A stretch of 64,000 nucleotides of DNA. Origin: Erythrophleum ivorense (taxonomy: Eukaryota; Streptophyta; Magnoliopsida; Fabales; Fabaceae). Where the stretch lies: positions 23,524,605-23,588,604 of the forward strand of contig JAIUCV010000007.1 in the NCBI GenBank assembly GCA_026724425.1. Direction: 5' to 3'. The stretch's first letter is position 1; every line of letters begins with the position of its first letter. Below are positions 34,341-46,929 of this stretch, piece after piece. Both the position numbers and the translations under genes were made by a program. The notes beneath the pieces were generated by a model. That model was not told the DNA's origin. It saw nothing but the letters and a program-made list of their open reading frames with translations, and ran no database searches.

Positions 34341-36651
34341 TTATTATATTTGAATTAGTATATAAAAAACTTAAATGGCTTGTTTGTAATCATCATAGTC
34401 AAAATAAATTTCAAACTATAATTAAATTAAAATTTAAATCTAGCACATATAATAATAATATTATGTAGAACAAAGTCTAATAACTTGGAAACAAATCCTC
34501 TCCATTTCCAAAGGAAACACAACACGCATTTAGGATGTTATCAGCCATCCAAAAAAAGCAATAATCAAGATCTTGCCACATTGCCTATAATACAAGAAAA
34601 ATACAACGTTTCATTTGTTGACTTGATGATGCATGATCATTCCTCACACTCTGACTTCATCTTTCTTTTGCTTTCAGTCTTTCCCCCTCTACATCTTCTT
34701 CTTCTTCTTCTTCTCTCTCTCTCTCTATGTCATTTCTGCTAATATTCACTGTTGCATCTTTCCATCTCCCTCCTTGCGGACCTTCTCGATCCATGTAACT
34801 TCATCCTTGCTTTATGATATGAACCCCAACTATTCTAATTTGGTCAACATCTAGGTTTTAAATTTCATCCAAAATGGGGCTTTCAGTATTGATTCCCAAA
34901 CACTACAAATTCATTTGATTGATCTACTATTTTTTTAATACATATTGATAAATATTCAGATTATTTATCTTTTTTCTTTTTGGGTTAGGCTTGAGTTTGT
35001 ATTTGAAATTTGATTTAGAGTTTATCATATATTTGGTTACCGAGAAAGTCTTGGAGAGTTAAAGAAATCAAATTTCTCATTATTTGTATTATCTAACTTT
35101 TTTAGCTAGTTTTGTGCTGACCAAGTCTATTTATCATTTTATGTAGCTTTGGAGTAGTGTTATTGGGGATGCTGGCAAGCAGAAGGTTAATGGACAAAGT
35201 AGGCCTCCAAGAGAGTAAAATTTAGTAGAATGGCCAAAGAAAAGGAAAACATCTTTTTATCATGAATGTAGAATTTGTATTCTATGTACTTGAATATTCC
35301 AATGTAATGTACTCCTATCTTCTTCCAATGTTTAGAAGATAAATATGAATTTTGTTTGTCATGTCCTTGTATCCCAATGTGCAATACATAGTTATAATGG
35401 AATTACACTGAACATCATCAAATTCAAGTCCCATGTGTAAAACCAACCCATATATCTACATGCCCTCTCGAATCCTAGCATAACTATCATAAGCTTAACA
35501 TTATAATCATGGCTGTGGAATTAACTTCTACTAGGCATTCCCTCCTCATATTTAAAAGCAAATCAAACCCATCTTCAAAGCATCCTCTTTTCATATACCT
35601 ATATATCATTCCCTTGAAGTAGAGGAGGCAGAGGTAGGAGAGAGTGAGAAAAGAAGAAAGATAAGGTTAAAGTGTGAGGAATGATCATGCTTCAAGCGAG
35701 TAGATGAAACACGAAATTTTCTTAGGTGCCCCTAAAGCATGGTGTACCTAAGAAAATCAAGGGCCAGAATTAAATTTGTACAAGTGGGGTTTATGCACAA
35801 TACAAGTAGGGTTTACGTACAGAGTAAATATTAATCGTTGAGTGTATAAATGACGTGGTACACTAGGTGTATATAAGAATTACTTGATGAAATACTATGT
35901 TTTACTTGTTTTATGAGCAACGTGGTAAGATCTTGATCATTACTTCATTTGCAAGGCTGATAACCCTTGAAAGGCACCTATGCATTTCCTTTGGAAATGC
36001 TGATTTGCTTCCCTATACATCACTAGGTTAGTCCTAAATCCAGTTATGATATCATTGAATAAAATTTTTTATGATTCACTTGGTAAGTTTTAAATTTATT
36101 AATATTATTTTTATTTATTAGAACAAGGTGGAGAATGATTTCTTATATTTAGTTTGTGCTTACCTTTTTAATTAGGTATCTAAATTAAAATATAAAATAT
36201 TTTTAGAAATGAATAAAAATTAAATGACAAGATATAAATATTGTTCAATGAATATATTATAAATATTATTGTTGGAATTTGGTATGAAGCAAACTTAGAG
36301 AGGCAAATGACCTTAAAAGTTTTACAAAAAATTTTAGGTATAATATAAAATGTGACATGGTATAACATTTGTTGTTAGTAAATTAAAGTTTCCTTTGATG
36401 AACCCTGTGTTTTACTCCAAATTAAATACATTAGATAACCAAAATAAATGAATGAAAAACAACTCACCTTCATTTGCAACAAGAACAAGAAGACATGTTT
36501 AGGAGATCTGTAAAAGCAAAAACCAACTTTGGGAATTGTAAACATGTTTTTTTCACCTAAGTGACAAAATGGTTATTGAAAAGTACTAAATTAATATTAG
36601 GGTGGTTCATTTTATGGTAAGAATATAAGGGTAACATATAACACAATTATT
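34341..36651. other. Non-coding stretch, no gene seen
   Basis: AT-rich, with a CT/CTT-rich tract near 34693-34727 and no supported ORF. It may be internal DNA of the putative CACTA-like element. Confidence 0.45.
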
Positions 36652-38216
36652 TGTTAACCTCAACTAGTCTCCATTTAGGCTTGATTCCATGTGGTTTCCA
36701 AAGAAAAAGAATAAATTGCAATATTTTCATGCATTGTGTCGGGGTTTAAATACTCATATTTTGCCCCATGAGTTTCCTGAACCCATCAATCATACTCTCT
36801 ACTCAAACTCCATTTATACAACTTATATATAGTATAAAACAATCCATAAACCACGGATAGGAAGCCAAAAACCAGAAAATGTAATTTCTTAAAATGGGTC
36901 CAAAAGTTAGATTTTTGGCTCTAATTTTAAAAAATCATAACTAATTCTAAAAAAATTAGAATCAAGCAAACCATAACTTTTTGAAAAACTCTAGATGTTA
37001 ATTTCACACTACAATAATTCTAGGACATGAATATATCCTTTGGATCATGTTTGACAATAAAAAAAGATAAAGGTCTAGCTATCCTTGGTACAGATACAGT
37101 TTGCTGTCGTGAATTTCAAAAATTTATAACTAATTCTAAAAAAATCCAATTTAGGAAAACTATACAAATTTGGAAATATAAAAATGTTAAATAGAGGAAA
37201 AAAATAAGTACGGATCACTTCAATAGCCTTTGGACCTCAAAAACTAATGGAATAGTAACAAAGGTTGACTAGCATTCCAAATGCTGATACAAAACTTCAG
37301 AAAATTATTTCCCCTCTATAGACCTCCAATTGAGGTGCTAGTTGGTATAGGTCACTGTGGATGTCTAATTTATGACTATAAAATTTTATAGCAATCAAAC
37401 ACCGTTTGGTCCCTGAATGGCACAATTTCATTTCAGACCAGTAATAACAGTGGCAGTGACCAAAATCAAAAAAATTTTTAATTTTAAAAATTCGCCAAAT
37501 ATTCCATAGACCTCTAAATATTCTATACTTTAACTTTCCAAAAAACTCTTAACAAGCTCTAGATGCATGCCAAGTTTTATATCAAGAAGAGCTCATTTGG
37601 TCATATTTTGATATAGTTCACGAATTTGACAAATTTGACCCCATATATGGTTCAAAGTAGGGTAAATGGCCTCCTACATGTTCTAGCAACTTTTGGACAA
37701 GTTTTAAAACATAAAAACAACATGTGAATTACCCAAGGAGTCCAAACCATCACATATCTCAAACTCACTATGTTATACATAAGAATACACTACTACATAC
37801 AAACTACCAAGGAGCCAAATCTTATATTTCCATTGTTTTGGTTCCATACATGGTTCACACATAATTTATATATACTTTTACACTTGCTTAAACATTTACA
37901 TCTCAAAAATAATATGTATACATGAACACTTGGCTTCCCTATACATCAAACTATGCATAATTGTGCAAAAGTGTTAAGAGATGACCATCTATGCCTCATA
38001 GCCTCCACTCTTTGGCTCTTGAGCTCCACCTGAACCACATGAGATGGGAGAGGAAAGGGGATGAGATTCATGGAATCTCAATAGCTCACACACTCATTCA
38101 AGGAAGCAATTAAGGCATATAAACATGTCAAAGCATACAAGTAGGCATCTAACCATTCAAAATCATACGACACATGATGTACATGCCATGAAAACCATAT
38201 CAATGTTAAGAATAAG

Positions 38217-38402
38217 CTTTAGGGACTTTTGGTCTAATCTCACCCTATTTTTGGGACTTTTGGATTAGCCTCATCTTTGGTTTAGGGGCTTTTGACTTGG
38301 CCTCATTCATCCATGAGACTTTTGGTTTTGTCTCATTTATTTTTAGGGACTTTTGGCTCTACCTCACCCATCACAAGAGACTTTTGGCACTACCTCACCC
38401 TT
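38217..38402 (-). repeat. Degenerate ~30-bp tandem array (AAAAGTCC type) in LTR
   Basis: About six units seen on the plus strand as GGGACTTTTGG or GAGACTTTTGG with CTCACCC or CTCATTY spacers. Same family as the other arrays. Confidence 0.75.
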
Positions 38403-39128
38403 TAAGAGCAATTTTCACAATCCAAAACACAAATATATTGGTACCAATACATCAAAGTAATATCAAATGGTATGTCTCATAATATATATGTATACACAAG
38501 CATACAATGACCATTACACATCCAATAATGCATTAAGAAAGAGTAAAGAGCTACCTTATAAGCTAACATAAGCCTTCCTTTTGATTTTTCTTTTCCCTTC
38601 TTGGTCTCAAAATCACAACTAGATGGAGCTTGGGTTTCTTGGCCTAAACACAACAAATAGCATATAATTACTCTTTTATAACTTAAATAAACACTCACGA
38701 TGCTAAAGAATTCTTACATAAAGGCAAACTTTATAAAGTATTTAAGAATATCTAGTTTCTCCCTCTAGAATTTTACTAGTTTTTCTTTTAATTCCTTTGC
38801 ATTTTTCAACTTTTCACACTCTAATTTAAGGGTTTCATACTTGTTCTAAGTCAGAACAGAGCCATACTACTCAGCAGCCCATGAAAAAGGGAGCTTAGAA
38901 GGAGAAGGATAAAGTCTCAAGAAGAAGAAGCATGATTATCTTTAAAGATTCTTACCTTTCTTCCTTAATGTTTCTTCCTTCTTCCTTAGCTTTTCTTGGT
39001 CTCTCTTTCTCTCTCTCAAACCCTTTTCTCTGTTTTGGATGAAGCTGAGGTTGGTTAGAGAGGAGGAGAAGCTTCTGGCCTCTTTAAGAAGCAAAAATAT
39101 ACTTTTTCACATTTTTTTAGACCCACCC

Positions 39129-39357
39129 TCGCTATAGCAGAAAATAATCCTCGCTACGATGAATACGTATCAGTCCCAAGCCTTTGTTCTCGCTACAGCA
39201 TGTGCTATTATGAGGAACTCCCTGGTTTTTGTATGGGACGCTCGAATTCGTTATAGCTGGAAGCATTCTTGTTATAGCAAACTAGTACATTCGCTATAAT
39301 AAGGTGGATTCTCGCTATAGCGAACAAGTACATTTGCTATAATTGGGTTATAGCCAG
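39129..39357. repeat. Array of imperfect 12-bp palindromes TCGCTATAGCGA
   Basis: Nine or ten degenerate copies, starting near 39129, 39151, 39190, 39203, 39247, 39268, 39290, 39311, 39333 and 39346. The best, TCGCTATAGCGA at about 39312, is a perfect palindrome. Spacing is 13 to 44 bases. It lies just inside the start of the minus-strand LTR, that is, at the 5' end of its U3 region. It is not evident at the corresponding start of the 52389 copy. Confidence 0.7.
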
Positions 39358-39395
39358 TAAATTTAGAAAAATTTTAAAAAATTTTGGTTGTTACA

Positions 39396-40599
39396 TAACG
39401 TCCTATTATTATGGATAGGTCTCAAGTTTAATTTAATGATAAATTTAAAGAATTGTTATTTTTTTCTCTATGTACGCCCTTCGCAAACTATAAGAGCTAC
39501 CTAACATTCTATTTTACGACTTCTGATTCTTAATTTATGAGCATGATGACATAAACAAAAGGTATTTGGTTAAAATTATTAAATTACTAATTAACTAGTA
39601 TTGAATAAAAATTATTAAAGATTGATAGAGATGACAAAGGTTATTTGCTTCCATCATTAAGTGTGACCTTTCCACCCTTAATTTATACTTCAAGACACGC
39701 ACTGATGCACATGAGAAGTCATATTTAAAGGGTACACATTATAAAGTAACTTTGACTAATATAAACATGTGTTTCAAAACACTTCAAAAATTGATGATTC
39801 AATTGTGCACCCAAAAAAATTGATGGTTCAAATAAAGTGAAATGTAATTCTGTTTTGTTCAGAAAATATAAATTTTAGTATCACAAATTCGTTTGGTGAT
39901 AATTTTATTATCTTTCATCAAGAGAAAATTTAATTTTATGACAAGTAAACATTTCTATCATGTGCTTACTTAGTTTCTACAAATCTCTAAGTATTCATTA
40001 AGTCAATAAAAACCCTTCTCCTTCAATTATATTCTTTTTTTTTTCCTTTTAAATTTTGGTTTATCGATATAAATGACTGTTTATATCACAGAAAAATTTT
40101 AACAATTAATACACATTATTGCATATATTTGACTTCATTTAGACTAACTAAAAACATGTTTTCTTCAAAGAAGCTCACCAACAATCAAATAACTCCACAT
40201 TTAAAAATTCTCTCACACACACAAACACACCCCATCAAATTTATAAATAACCAAGAATAACAAACAACAATAATCAAGGATTCCAACATAACTCAACAAT
40301 CCTTTAGCTAACAGCCACCTATCAAATCTTAAAAGATGGAAGAACATAGAAGGACAAACCTCAAAAATGGCTAAAAAATGGCGGAGAATGGAAGAACTAT
40401 GTTGAAAATCACAAAATGGAGTTGCAAAATGGTTAACGGCGAGACTAGATGATAGATTAGCCATGTCTGATTGGTGGGTTCTGACTGGCAGCATCCTTAA
40501 ACAGTAGCTGGATAGGTTGGGTGGCACTGGGGTTCACAGCTAGAGCTGCAAATTTTTTTTGATGTTTCAGATCTGATCGTAAGAGAGAAGGGAGGGTTA
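39396..40599. other. Non-coding stretch, no gene seen
   Basis: AT-rich with no supported ORF. The 104-aa minus-strand ORF at 40213-40527 lies beside the possible CACTA end and has no similarity that I recognise. Confidence 0.45.
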
Positions 40600-40835
40600 T
40601 TTAATATGCAACCGCCGTCAAAATAATAGTCGCAAATCAACAGCAATTTTCTGAAATTGTTGTTAAATAATAGTGGCTATATACAACCACCATTATTTAA
40701 TGATAGTTATAGACACAACTATGGCTAAATAACAGTGCCTATTTAAACCGTTGTGATTTAAAGATTTAGCAGTGATTGCAATAATTGCTGCTAAAGCATT
40801 GTAATTTTTCCAATTTTCCCCTAATAGTAGCAGCA
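40600..40835. mobile_element. Possible right end of a CACTA-like transposon
   Basis: It contains inverted short repeats (AATAATAGTGGCTATA with CCACCATTATTTAA; GCAGTGATTGCAATA with GCTGCTAAA) and ends TTTTCCCCTAATAGTAG. See 34012-34340 for the proposed partner. Tentative. Confidence 0.35.
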
Positions 40836-41689
40836 AAAAATTTGTATCCATTTTCCATGATATTATGCATGGATTAGACATATCGTGCTGAATTCTCCCA
40901 AAAAAAAAAATTGTATCTTCCACAATATAATCTGGTAAGATAGATTTCGAGTATATGTACATTCACATGCACGTGTGGACAAAAATAACTTTAGTTAACA
41001 TCACTAGTTTCAAAAAAGACAGTAAATTAAAGTTTTTTTTAATGGACTTATGGATAATTAATTTACGTAAGAGTTATCCAATCACATAATTAACCCATTC
41101 TATTTTAAGTAATGCTATCTGGTGCGATAACTTGACGTTATCATTAGAGTTTGTTAATAAATTTAATAGTTAATTAATACTAATATTTCTGTTTATTTTT
41201 GGCGTGGCTTATTTTTATTTTTCAGTCTGTAAAAATTATTTTATTAAAAATCTGTCTATTACCTATATAAAAATTGTTTGTTTATATCCAATAAAATAAA
41301 AAAATTAATTTTAAAATATCAGACCAATTAATTTTAAAATACCAGACCAATCTGCTGTCTTTGTATAACAAAATAACATCTCATCCGTTTGTCTTCTTCC
41401 TTGGCGGCTATCTTTGGTACCTAGTCTAGGGCCTGATTGCCGCCTACCACCACATTCGTGATATAAAAACTATTAGTTCATTACCAGCAAGCCTCCTTTG
41501 AAGTTCCAAACAAAAATTTTTATATCCAAAGTCAATTAGTTCGACTGAGTTTTGTTCTTTGTGGGCTAGTGAATGCTTTCTTTTTTATTTTTATGTTTTT
41601 TGCCAGTCACAAAACTTGTATTTATGGTCAAACATAGGATGCTTCATCGTCTCCACTTCCCTCCTTAGCCTGTATATATCGGTTTGGTT

Positions 41690-41900
41690 TCTCTGCCGAT
41701 CCTCTCCTCATTTTTAGAATGAGATTTGAATTGTTCACAGTTTTAATTTTAAAATTTTTTATTTTTATTTAAATTATTATTTTTTCAAATTCACAAAGTA
41801 TTTTTTTCTATATTATGTTTCTTTTAAAATAAAAAAAAATATCAAAATTTAAAAAAAAGTTTAAACCATCTAAATTTAATGATGGAAAACTACATCTGAG
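41690..41900. repeat. Dispersed AT-rich repeat in the UGT upstream region
   Basis: A segment with GTTTCTTTTAAAA, TCAAAAT and ATCTAAATTTAAT in the same order also occurs at about 30780-30880. This suggests two diverged copies of a small element. The ends are not clear. This copy ends about 180 bp before the UGT start codon. Confidence 0.35.
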
Positions 41901-42011
41901 GTACGAGCGGAGGCCTCTAGGATAAGCAGCCGCGTTTCCTTATATTTCCAAGTCAAGGTTGACGCGCTTGCGTTGCCCACACCCATATCCAACAAAAATT
42001 TTGCAATGCCC

Positions 42012-42019
42012 CATATAAG
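42012..42019 (+). promoter_or_regulatory. Probable TATA box of the UGT gene
   Basis: CATATAAG lies 60-67 bp before the ATG. A transcription start about 30 bp downstream would give a 5' UTR of about 35-40 bases. A second candidate, CTATAAAC at about 42040, is probably too close to the ATG. Confidence 0.45.
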
Positions 42020-42078
42020 CCCACATGACCAGCTTCCTTCTATAAACCACAAGCCAATTGAAAAAATTAATTAATTCC

Positions 42079-43494
42079 ATGGATCACAAACCAACGACTC
42101 ACATAGCAGCAATCTCAATCCCAGCGTTCAGCCACCAAGCATCCATCGTTGAGTTCTCAAAACGACTCGTTCACCTCCACCCGCACGTGCGCGTCACCTG
42201 CATCTTCCCCACCATCGGATCTCCTCCCGATTCCACCATTGCCTTCCTTCAATCCCTCCCTTCATCCATCCACTACATCTTCCTCCCACCAATCAACAAA
42301 CACGATCTACCCGACCACAATACTCCCCCTGCAGTTCAAATTCAACTCGCAGTTTCTCGATCCCTTCCATTTCTCCGTGACGCCCTCAAAACGCTACGTT
42401 TCAGCTCGTCGTCCCCAGTTGTTGCTTTAATCACAGACCCTTTTGCCAATGAAGGGCTGGAAATTGCCAAGGAGTTCGATCTCTTGTCCTTCATATACTT
42501 CCCTCCTTCCGCCATGACGCTGTCTCTGTTCTTGAATCTGTCGAGACTGGACCAGGAGGTTTTGTGTGAGTACAGAGATCTGAGGGATCCTATAGAGATC
42601 ATTCCAGGGTGTAGTATTCCAATCAACGGCCGTGATCTTCCCGAGCATCTTCAAGATCGATCTAGCCTTTCTTACGAGCTTATCCTTCAACGTTCCAAAC
42701 GCTTCTCTCTTGCTGATGGGTTCTTGGTCAACACCTTCTTTGAAATGGAAGAGGGCACAATAAGAGCTCTCCAAAATGTGTTCCCCATCGGGCCCATTAC
42801 ACAAACCGGGTCAAGTAGTCCGACAGACGGGTTGGGTTGTCTGGAATGGTTGGAAAACCAAGCTCCTCGATCTGTTTTATATGTTTCGTTTGGAAGCGGA
42901 GGGACACTGTGTGAAGAGCAGCTTAATGAGCTAGCTTTGGGGTTGGAATTGAGTGGTCAAAAGTTCTTGTGGGTAGTTAGAAAACCAGCCGAATCAGCTA
43001 ATGCTGCTTATTTGAGGGATGAAAAAGATGGCTCTATGCACTTTTTGCCATCGGGGTTTTTAGAGGGAACAAAAGAACGAGGTTTGGTTGTGCCTTCTTG
43101 GGCTCCACAGACTCAGATTCTGAGCCACAGTTCAACTGGTGGGTTCTTAACTCATTGTGGTTGGAATTCGAGCCTCGAGAGCATTGTGCGTGGAGTGCCA
43201 ATGATAACGTGGCCATTGTTTGCGGAGCAGAAGATGAATGCGGTTTTGCTCACCCAAGGCCTCAAGGTGGGTCTGAGGCCGAAAGTAAATGAGAATGGCA
43301 TAGTGGAAAAGGAGGAGATTGCTAAGGTGGTAAGAAATCTAATGGAGGGAAAAGAAGGTGACAGAATTCGCAGAAGAATTGAGGAATTGAAAGATGCTGC
43401 TGCTGCTGCTTTGGAGGAAGATGGATCCTCTACAAAGGCACTTTCTCAAGCTGTCGCTCAAATGGAAAATTTTCGGAGGCATCAAGTAGAATAA
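42079..43494 (+). CDS. UDP-glycosyltransferase, UGT72-like, single exon, 471 aa
   Basis: Family 1 glycosyltransferase that would transfer glucose from UDP-glucose to a small phenolic or other acceptor, probably in the cytosol. The N-terminal half is the acceptor-binding domain, with the catalytic His at residue 19 (IPAFSHQASIVEF) and the partner Asp at residue 120 (ALITDPFANE). The C-terminal half holds the 44-residue PSPG box at residues 341-384: starting WAPQTQIL, then THCGWNSSLES, ending PLFAEQ. The final Gln of the box is usual for UDP-glucose users. Overall it resembles UGT72 enzymes (hydroquinone or monolignol glucosyltransferase type). The acceptor cannot be read from sequence. The ATG at 42079 was chosen because the reading frame upstream has only a TTG and this position gives the usual N-terminus. 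There are no introns, stops or frameshifts, and the gene is GC-richer than its surroundings. The usual PGxGH before the catalytic His reads PAFSH here. Confidence 0.93.
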   Translation: MDHKPTTHIAAISIPAFSHQASIVEFSKRLVHLHPHVRVTCIFPTIGSPPDSTIAFLQSLPSSIHYIFLPPINKHDLPDHNTPPAVQIQLAVSRSLPFLRDALKTLRFSSSSPVVALITDPFANEGLEIAKEFDLLSFIYFPPSAMTLSLFLNLSRLDQEVLCEYRDLRDPIEIIPGCSIPINGRDLPEHLQDRSSLSYELILQRSKRFSLADGFLVNTFFEMEEGTIRALQNVFPIGPITQTGSSSPTDGLGCLEWLENQAPRSVLYVSFGSGGTLCEEQLNELALGLELSGQKFLWVVRKPAESANAAYLRDEKDGSMHFLPSGFLEGTKERGLVVPSWAPQTQILSHSSTGGFLTHCGWNSSLESIVRGVPMITWPLFAEQKMNAVLLTQGLKVGLRPKVNENGIVEKEEIAKVVRNLMEGKEGDRIRRRIEELKDAAAAALEEDGSSTKALSQAVAQMENFRRHQVE

Positions 43495-46400
43495 TTGTTC
43501 GTTTTGTTATCGATTCTTTCAGATTCAAGGTGTCATATTTATAATAATGATAATAATAACAACAACAACAACAACACCTGTTTTTGTGTAATTAGTTCAT
43601 CATTTTTATTCCTTTTGCCAAATTTCTATGAGACATTGGAATTCGATGCTCATTGTGAACCCTTTAATGTTGAGTTTTACAAAACAAAGGAAATAAATGG
43701 AAGCTATGTAGAGAAGAGTATATGTCTCTCCACAAATTGACCTCTAAGTTTTTTTTTTTTTAATTGGAAACTATGATAGAAACATAAGATGTTACATAGC
43801 TTTTAGACCTTAATTTAATCTTATATAAAAGGTTTTCACTTTTTATAATAGTTTAGATAAGTTAAATGTTACGATTTAAAATTTATATATTAGAGTAATT
43901 AAACTATAATTTAAAAAGAATATATACAGTTTCCTCTAATAAAAATAAAATGAAAAGACCGATATTGAGGCAGCTGCAAGTGAATAGAACTCTCCGTCCA
44001 AAGCCCTATTATTAGGGCCTTTACTCATTTGCAGAAGGGAGGCAATTCGAGAGCTTAGAGCGAAGACAAGTTTTAGTCCCCAAAAAAAAAAAAAGAAACC
44101 GCCAAGACAAGACAAGTGTGAAAAATGAAGCTTTTTCAAGCCCTATGATCTAAGTCGAGCGAAGAATTCCAAATCGAGTTTTCAAACCCTCGAGTCAATC
44201 AACCAAAGAATCAAAAGATTTGCATCTTCTTTCAAGATTCATAAGAGATTGGAATCCTTTTATCAAAATCAATAAAATATTATTTTTTTTCATCGAATCT
44301 CTCTTGCCATTTATTCGACGTGAAATTTGAGTGTATAGATACAAATGATCAGTTTTGGTTAATTATACTCAAATATCCTTGTTTCAGTCTATAAAAAGAC
44401 CTTCTCTTTAAAAAACCAAATTACAATTACATATAAGCTCAAAAATTATGATTTTGATTTAAAATTAAGAGGTTAATATATATTTTGTTTTTGAGTGGGA
44501 CGAAGGAGTTCTTTGGACACAAGGATTTAGATTTTCTTTTCTTTGGTCCAAGACAAGGATTTACACTAAAATGGGCCAAAGTTCCACTTAAAAACATGTA
44601 AATGTATCGGAAACAAAAGCCTCCGACACTGAGTGCTAACTTTTATTTGCAATAGATCTTCTAATCGTTTGGGCCAAAATCTGATGTGATAATAAGTCCA
44701 AGGTCCAAAGATTGTGTTGGGCATCTGATCGTCTATACAGTAAAATCCAATTTTAGATTTCAAACTGTATAAGGACCAGAAATAAAATTTCAAACTTTAT
44801 GATTCCCAATCTAGGTGTTAAGCCTATCAAAAAATAGAGATAAAGGACATGGACAAATAAACCCCACTAAAAACTACCAGGAGAACTCCATAATCAGCTC
44901 ATCCTCAAAAACTAATTGGGTAACATTTGAGCTGCAATTAATGCTAAATAAATTTTAATGCTGTTTAACTTCATGAGTTTGAGGTAAAAATGAATGTTTG
45001 CTCATTATTGGTTGAGCTTTTTTAAAAAATGAGAATTAAAAAGAAAAAAACTTATATGGCCAATGATCATACTTCCCTTGACCTTAAGTGCTAAGGGTAG
45101 TTTTAGGTGGGGGGTTTTGATACCCCACTACTCCCTTCCCTGGATCTCACTACCTATGTTGGTCTTGCTTGTATTCACCTAAAAAAAAAACTTATATATT
45201 AATTTTTATATTTTTATTATTAGATTTATGGCTTTTACATATAAATATATAATTTTTATAAGTCAACATTACATGATTGGGTTTTTTAAAAATATGTTTA
45301 TATATGTTATAATTTTATTAAAAAAATCTAATAATAAATACATAAGAAATTGTTTCTAAATCTAGTGTTATATTAAAATAGGATGTAAATCATTTTTGTG
45401 CTATATTGTATTTTTTTTCCTTTCTTAAAGAATGGAACTCACGGATAATTAAGTGAAAATCCTTATGATGTTATATTAAAAATTATGACCCACACACTAA
45501 TAATCCAAAATATTTGGGTTCACTACACACTGAAAAATAATTGAAGGGCTTAATGTAGCAAACACACATTTTATTTGGTGTCTTTCAAAATGAAAATAAA
45601 ATAATTGATAAACGTATATCATAAATGTGTCAATAGATCTTTTATTCAACGAAAGAGCAAATACTTAGCACCTTTTACAAAATAATATATTTTCGGTGTA
45701 AACTTTATTATATGTTTTTAAATAATTGCTTACCATCAATGGAGGAGCCGCTCCTTGCGGGAAATCTATTGGCAAAATCTTTTTCATCAAATGCCAAATC
45801 TGAGTGTGGATTAAAGGAGCAAGGCAAATAAATTTTGAATGAATAATATTACACATGGAGAAAATTAAATTGTTTTAAAAATATATAAGAACAACACAAT
45901 GCCTGGTTTAAAACCCCAAAAAACAAAATCAAATTAAAATATTTATAAAATTAGAGAGACTACAAATGTATTTATGTATCAAATAAAAAGTATTTTGGTC
46001 AAAACAAAATGTTTAAAGTACAACTTGTCGCAATTAGAAAAAAAAAATCATATCCCTACTTATCACTGCAATCGTAATGCAAAAGCAACTGTTATGGTAA
46101 TTATAATTTCCAAATGAGAATTATAAAATAACACAAAAGGTAATCAAAATCTCCGGATATATGAGAGAATGACTATGGAGGTTGATGCTCTTGCATTCGT
46201 TCCCAGCCAGACTTTCTTTGCGGCATTGGTGCTCGTGACTAAATTACTAGAGACTTCAGTTATTAAGAGGACATTTCTTTTTGTTCTTCAGTTTTTCAGG
46301 TTTTCAAGTTTTATGTTTGTACATGTTCTTTTGTTATCAAAAAAAGAGAAGGAGACCAATGTACAAAACAATCAGAACTTATAGTGACGTCCTTGGACTT

Positions 46401-46929
46401 AATATACAACTTAATTTGAACTCCTACCATAAAATAGGGATAGGTTCTTATCTTGTTTCTTGTCCATTTTTATTCCCTCTATAAGGAAAAAGACGATATT
46501 GGAGGAAATCAATAACAACAATACTTTTCATTTCTAGTTCTTTTCCTCACATTTCTTACAATAATAACACAGATGATTTTTTTCTTTAAAAAAAAAGCAA
46601 GAAACATCCAAGCAGGGAAAGGTAATTCACCAAATATCAAGAATAAGAACAAAAAGGAAAGAAAAGAGTGAGCCGTATTCACGTAAGAGCCCATATGCCG
46701 TAACTAGGAGCCTTTCTCGATCCTTTGAAAATAAATATCTCATATGATATAGAAAAATGGGAAGATACGTAAGTAGAATACTGAAGTGCTGTCAAAATGT
46801 CTATTCGAAGATCTCGACTACTACTGGTGCTTAGGGACTTCCTAGGGTTATGCAAAATTGAAAATATGTAGTCTATTGAGGTCAATTGCTTAGGATAACT
46901 ATCCTAAATAGTGTTTCTCTTTCTCTTTC
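43495..46929. other. UGT 3' flank and intergenic DNA, no gene seen
   Basis: The UGT 3' UTR has an (AAT)n/(AAC)n tract at about 43538-43577 and AATAAA near 43691 as a possible polyadenylation signal. Beyond that I see AT-rich DNA with poly-A and poly-T tracts and no supported ORF. Confidence 0.5.

Larger units (their letters stand above)
36652..39395 (-). mobile_element. Tekay/Del-like LTR copy with internal deletions
   Basis: On the minus strand it starts TGTAACAACC at 39395. It then runs through the palindrome array, the AAAAGTCC array (38217-38402), the GGTGGAGCTCAAGAGCCAAA block and CATTTGGAGGT-like blocks to a terminus near 36652. The order of blocks is that of the complete LTR at 52389-55820, but this copy is about 2.7 kb. 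I see no matching 5-bp TSD, so the lower end is approximate and this may be a truncated copy. Confidence 0.65.

Noticed and set aside
36652..39395. A clean solo LTR with TSD
   Set aside because: The bases outside the two proposed ends (TTATT and TAACG) do not match, so only a truncated copy is claimed.
42058..42078. Upstream extension of the UGT frame
   Set aside because: It would start at TTG. The ATG at 42079 gives the normal family N-terminus with His at residue 19.
42342..43292. Several 60-125-aa ORFs within the UGT gene in other frames
   Set aside because: Shadows of the strongly supported 471-aa frame.
43495..43740. 81-aa ORF directly after the UGT stop
   Set aside because: Probably the 3' UTR with an AAC/AAT microsatellite encoding poly-Asn; it lacks a supported start.
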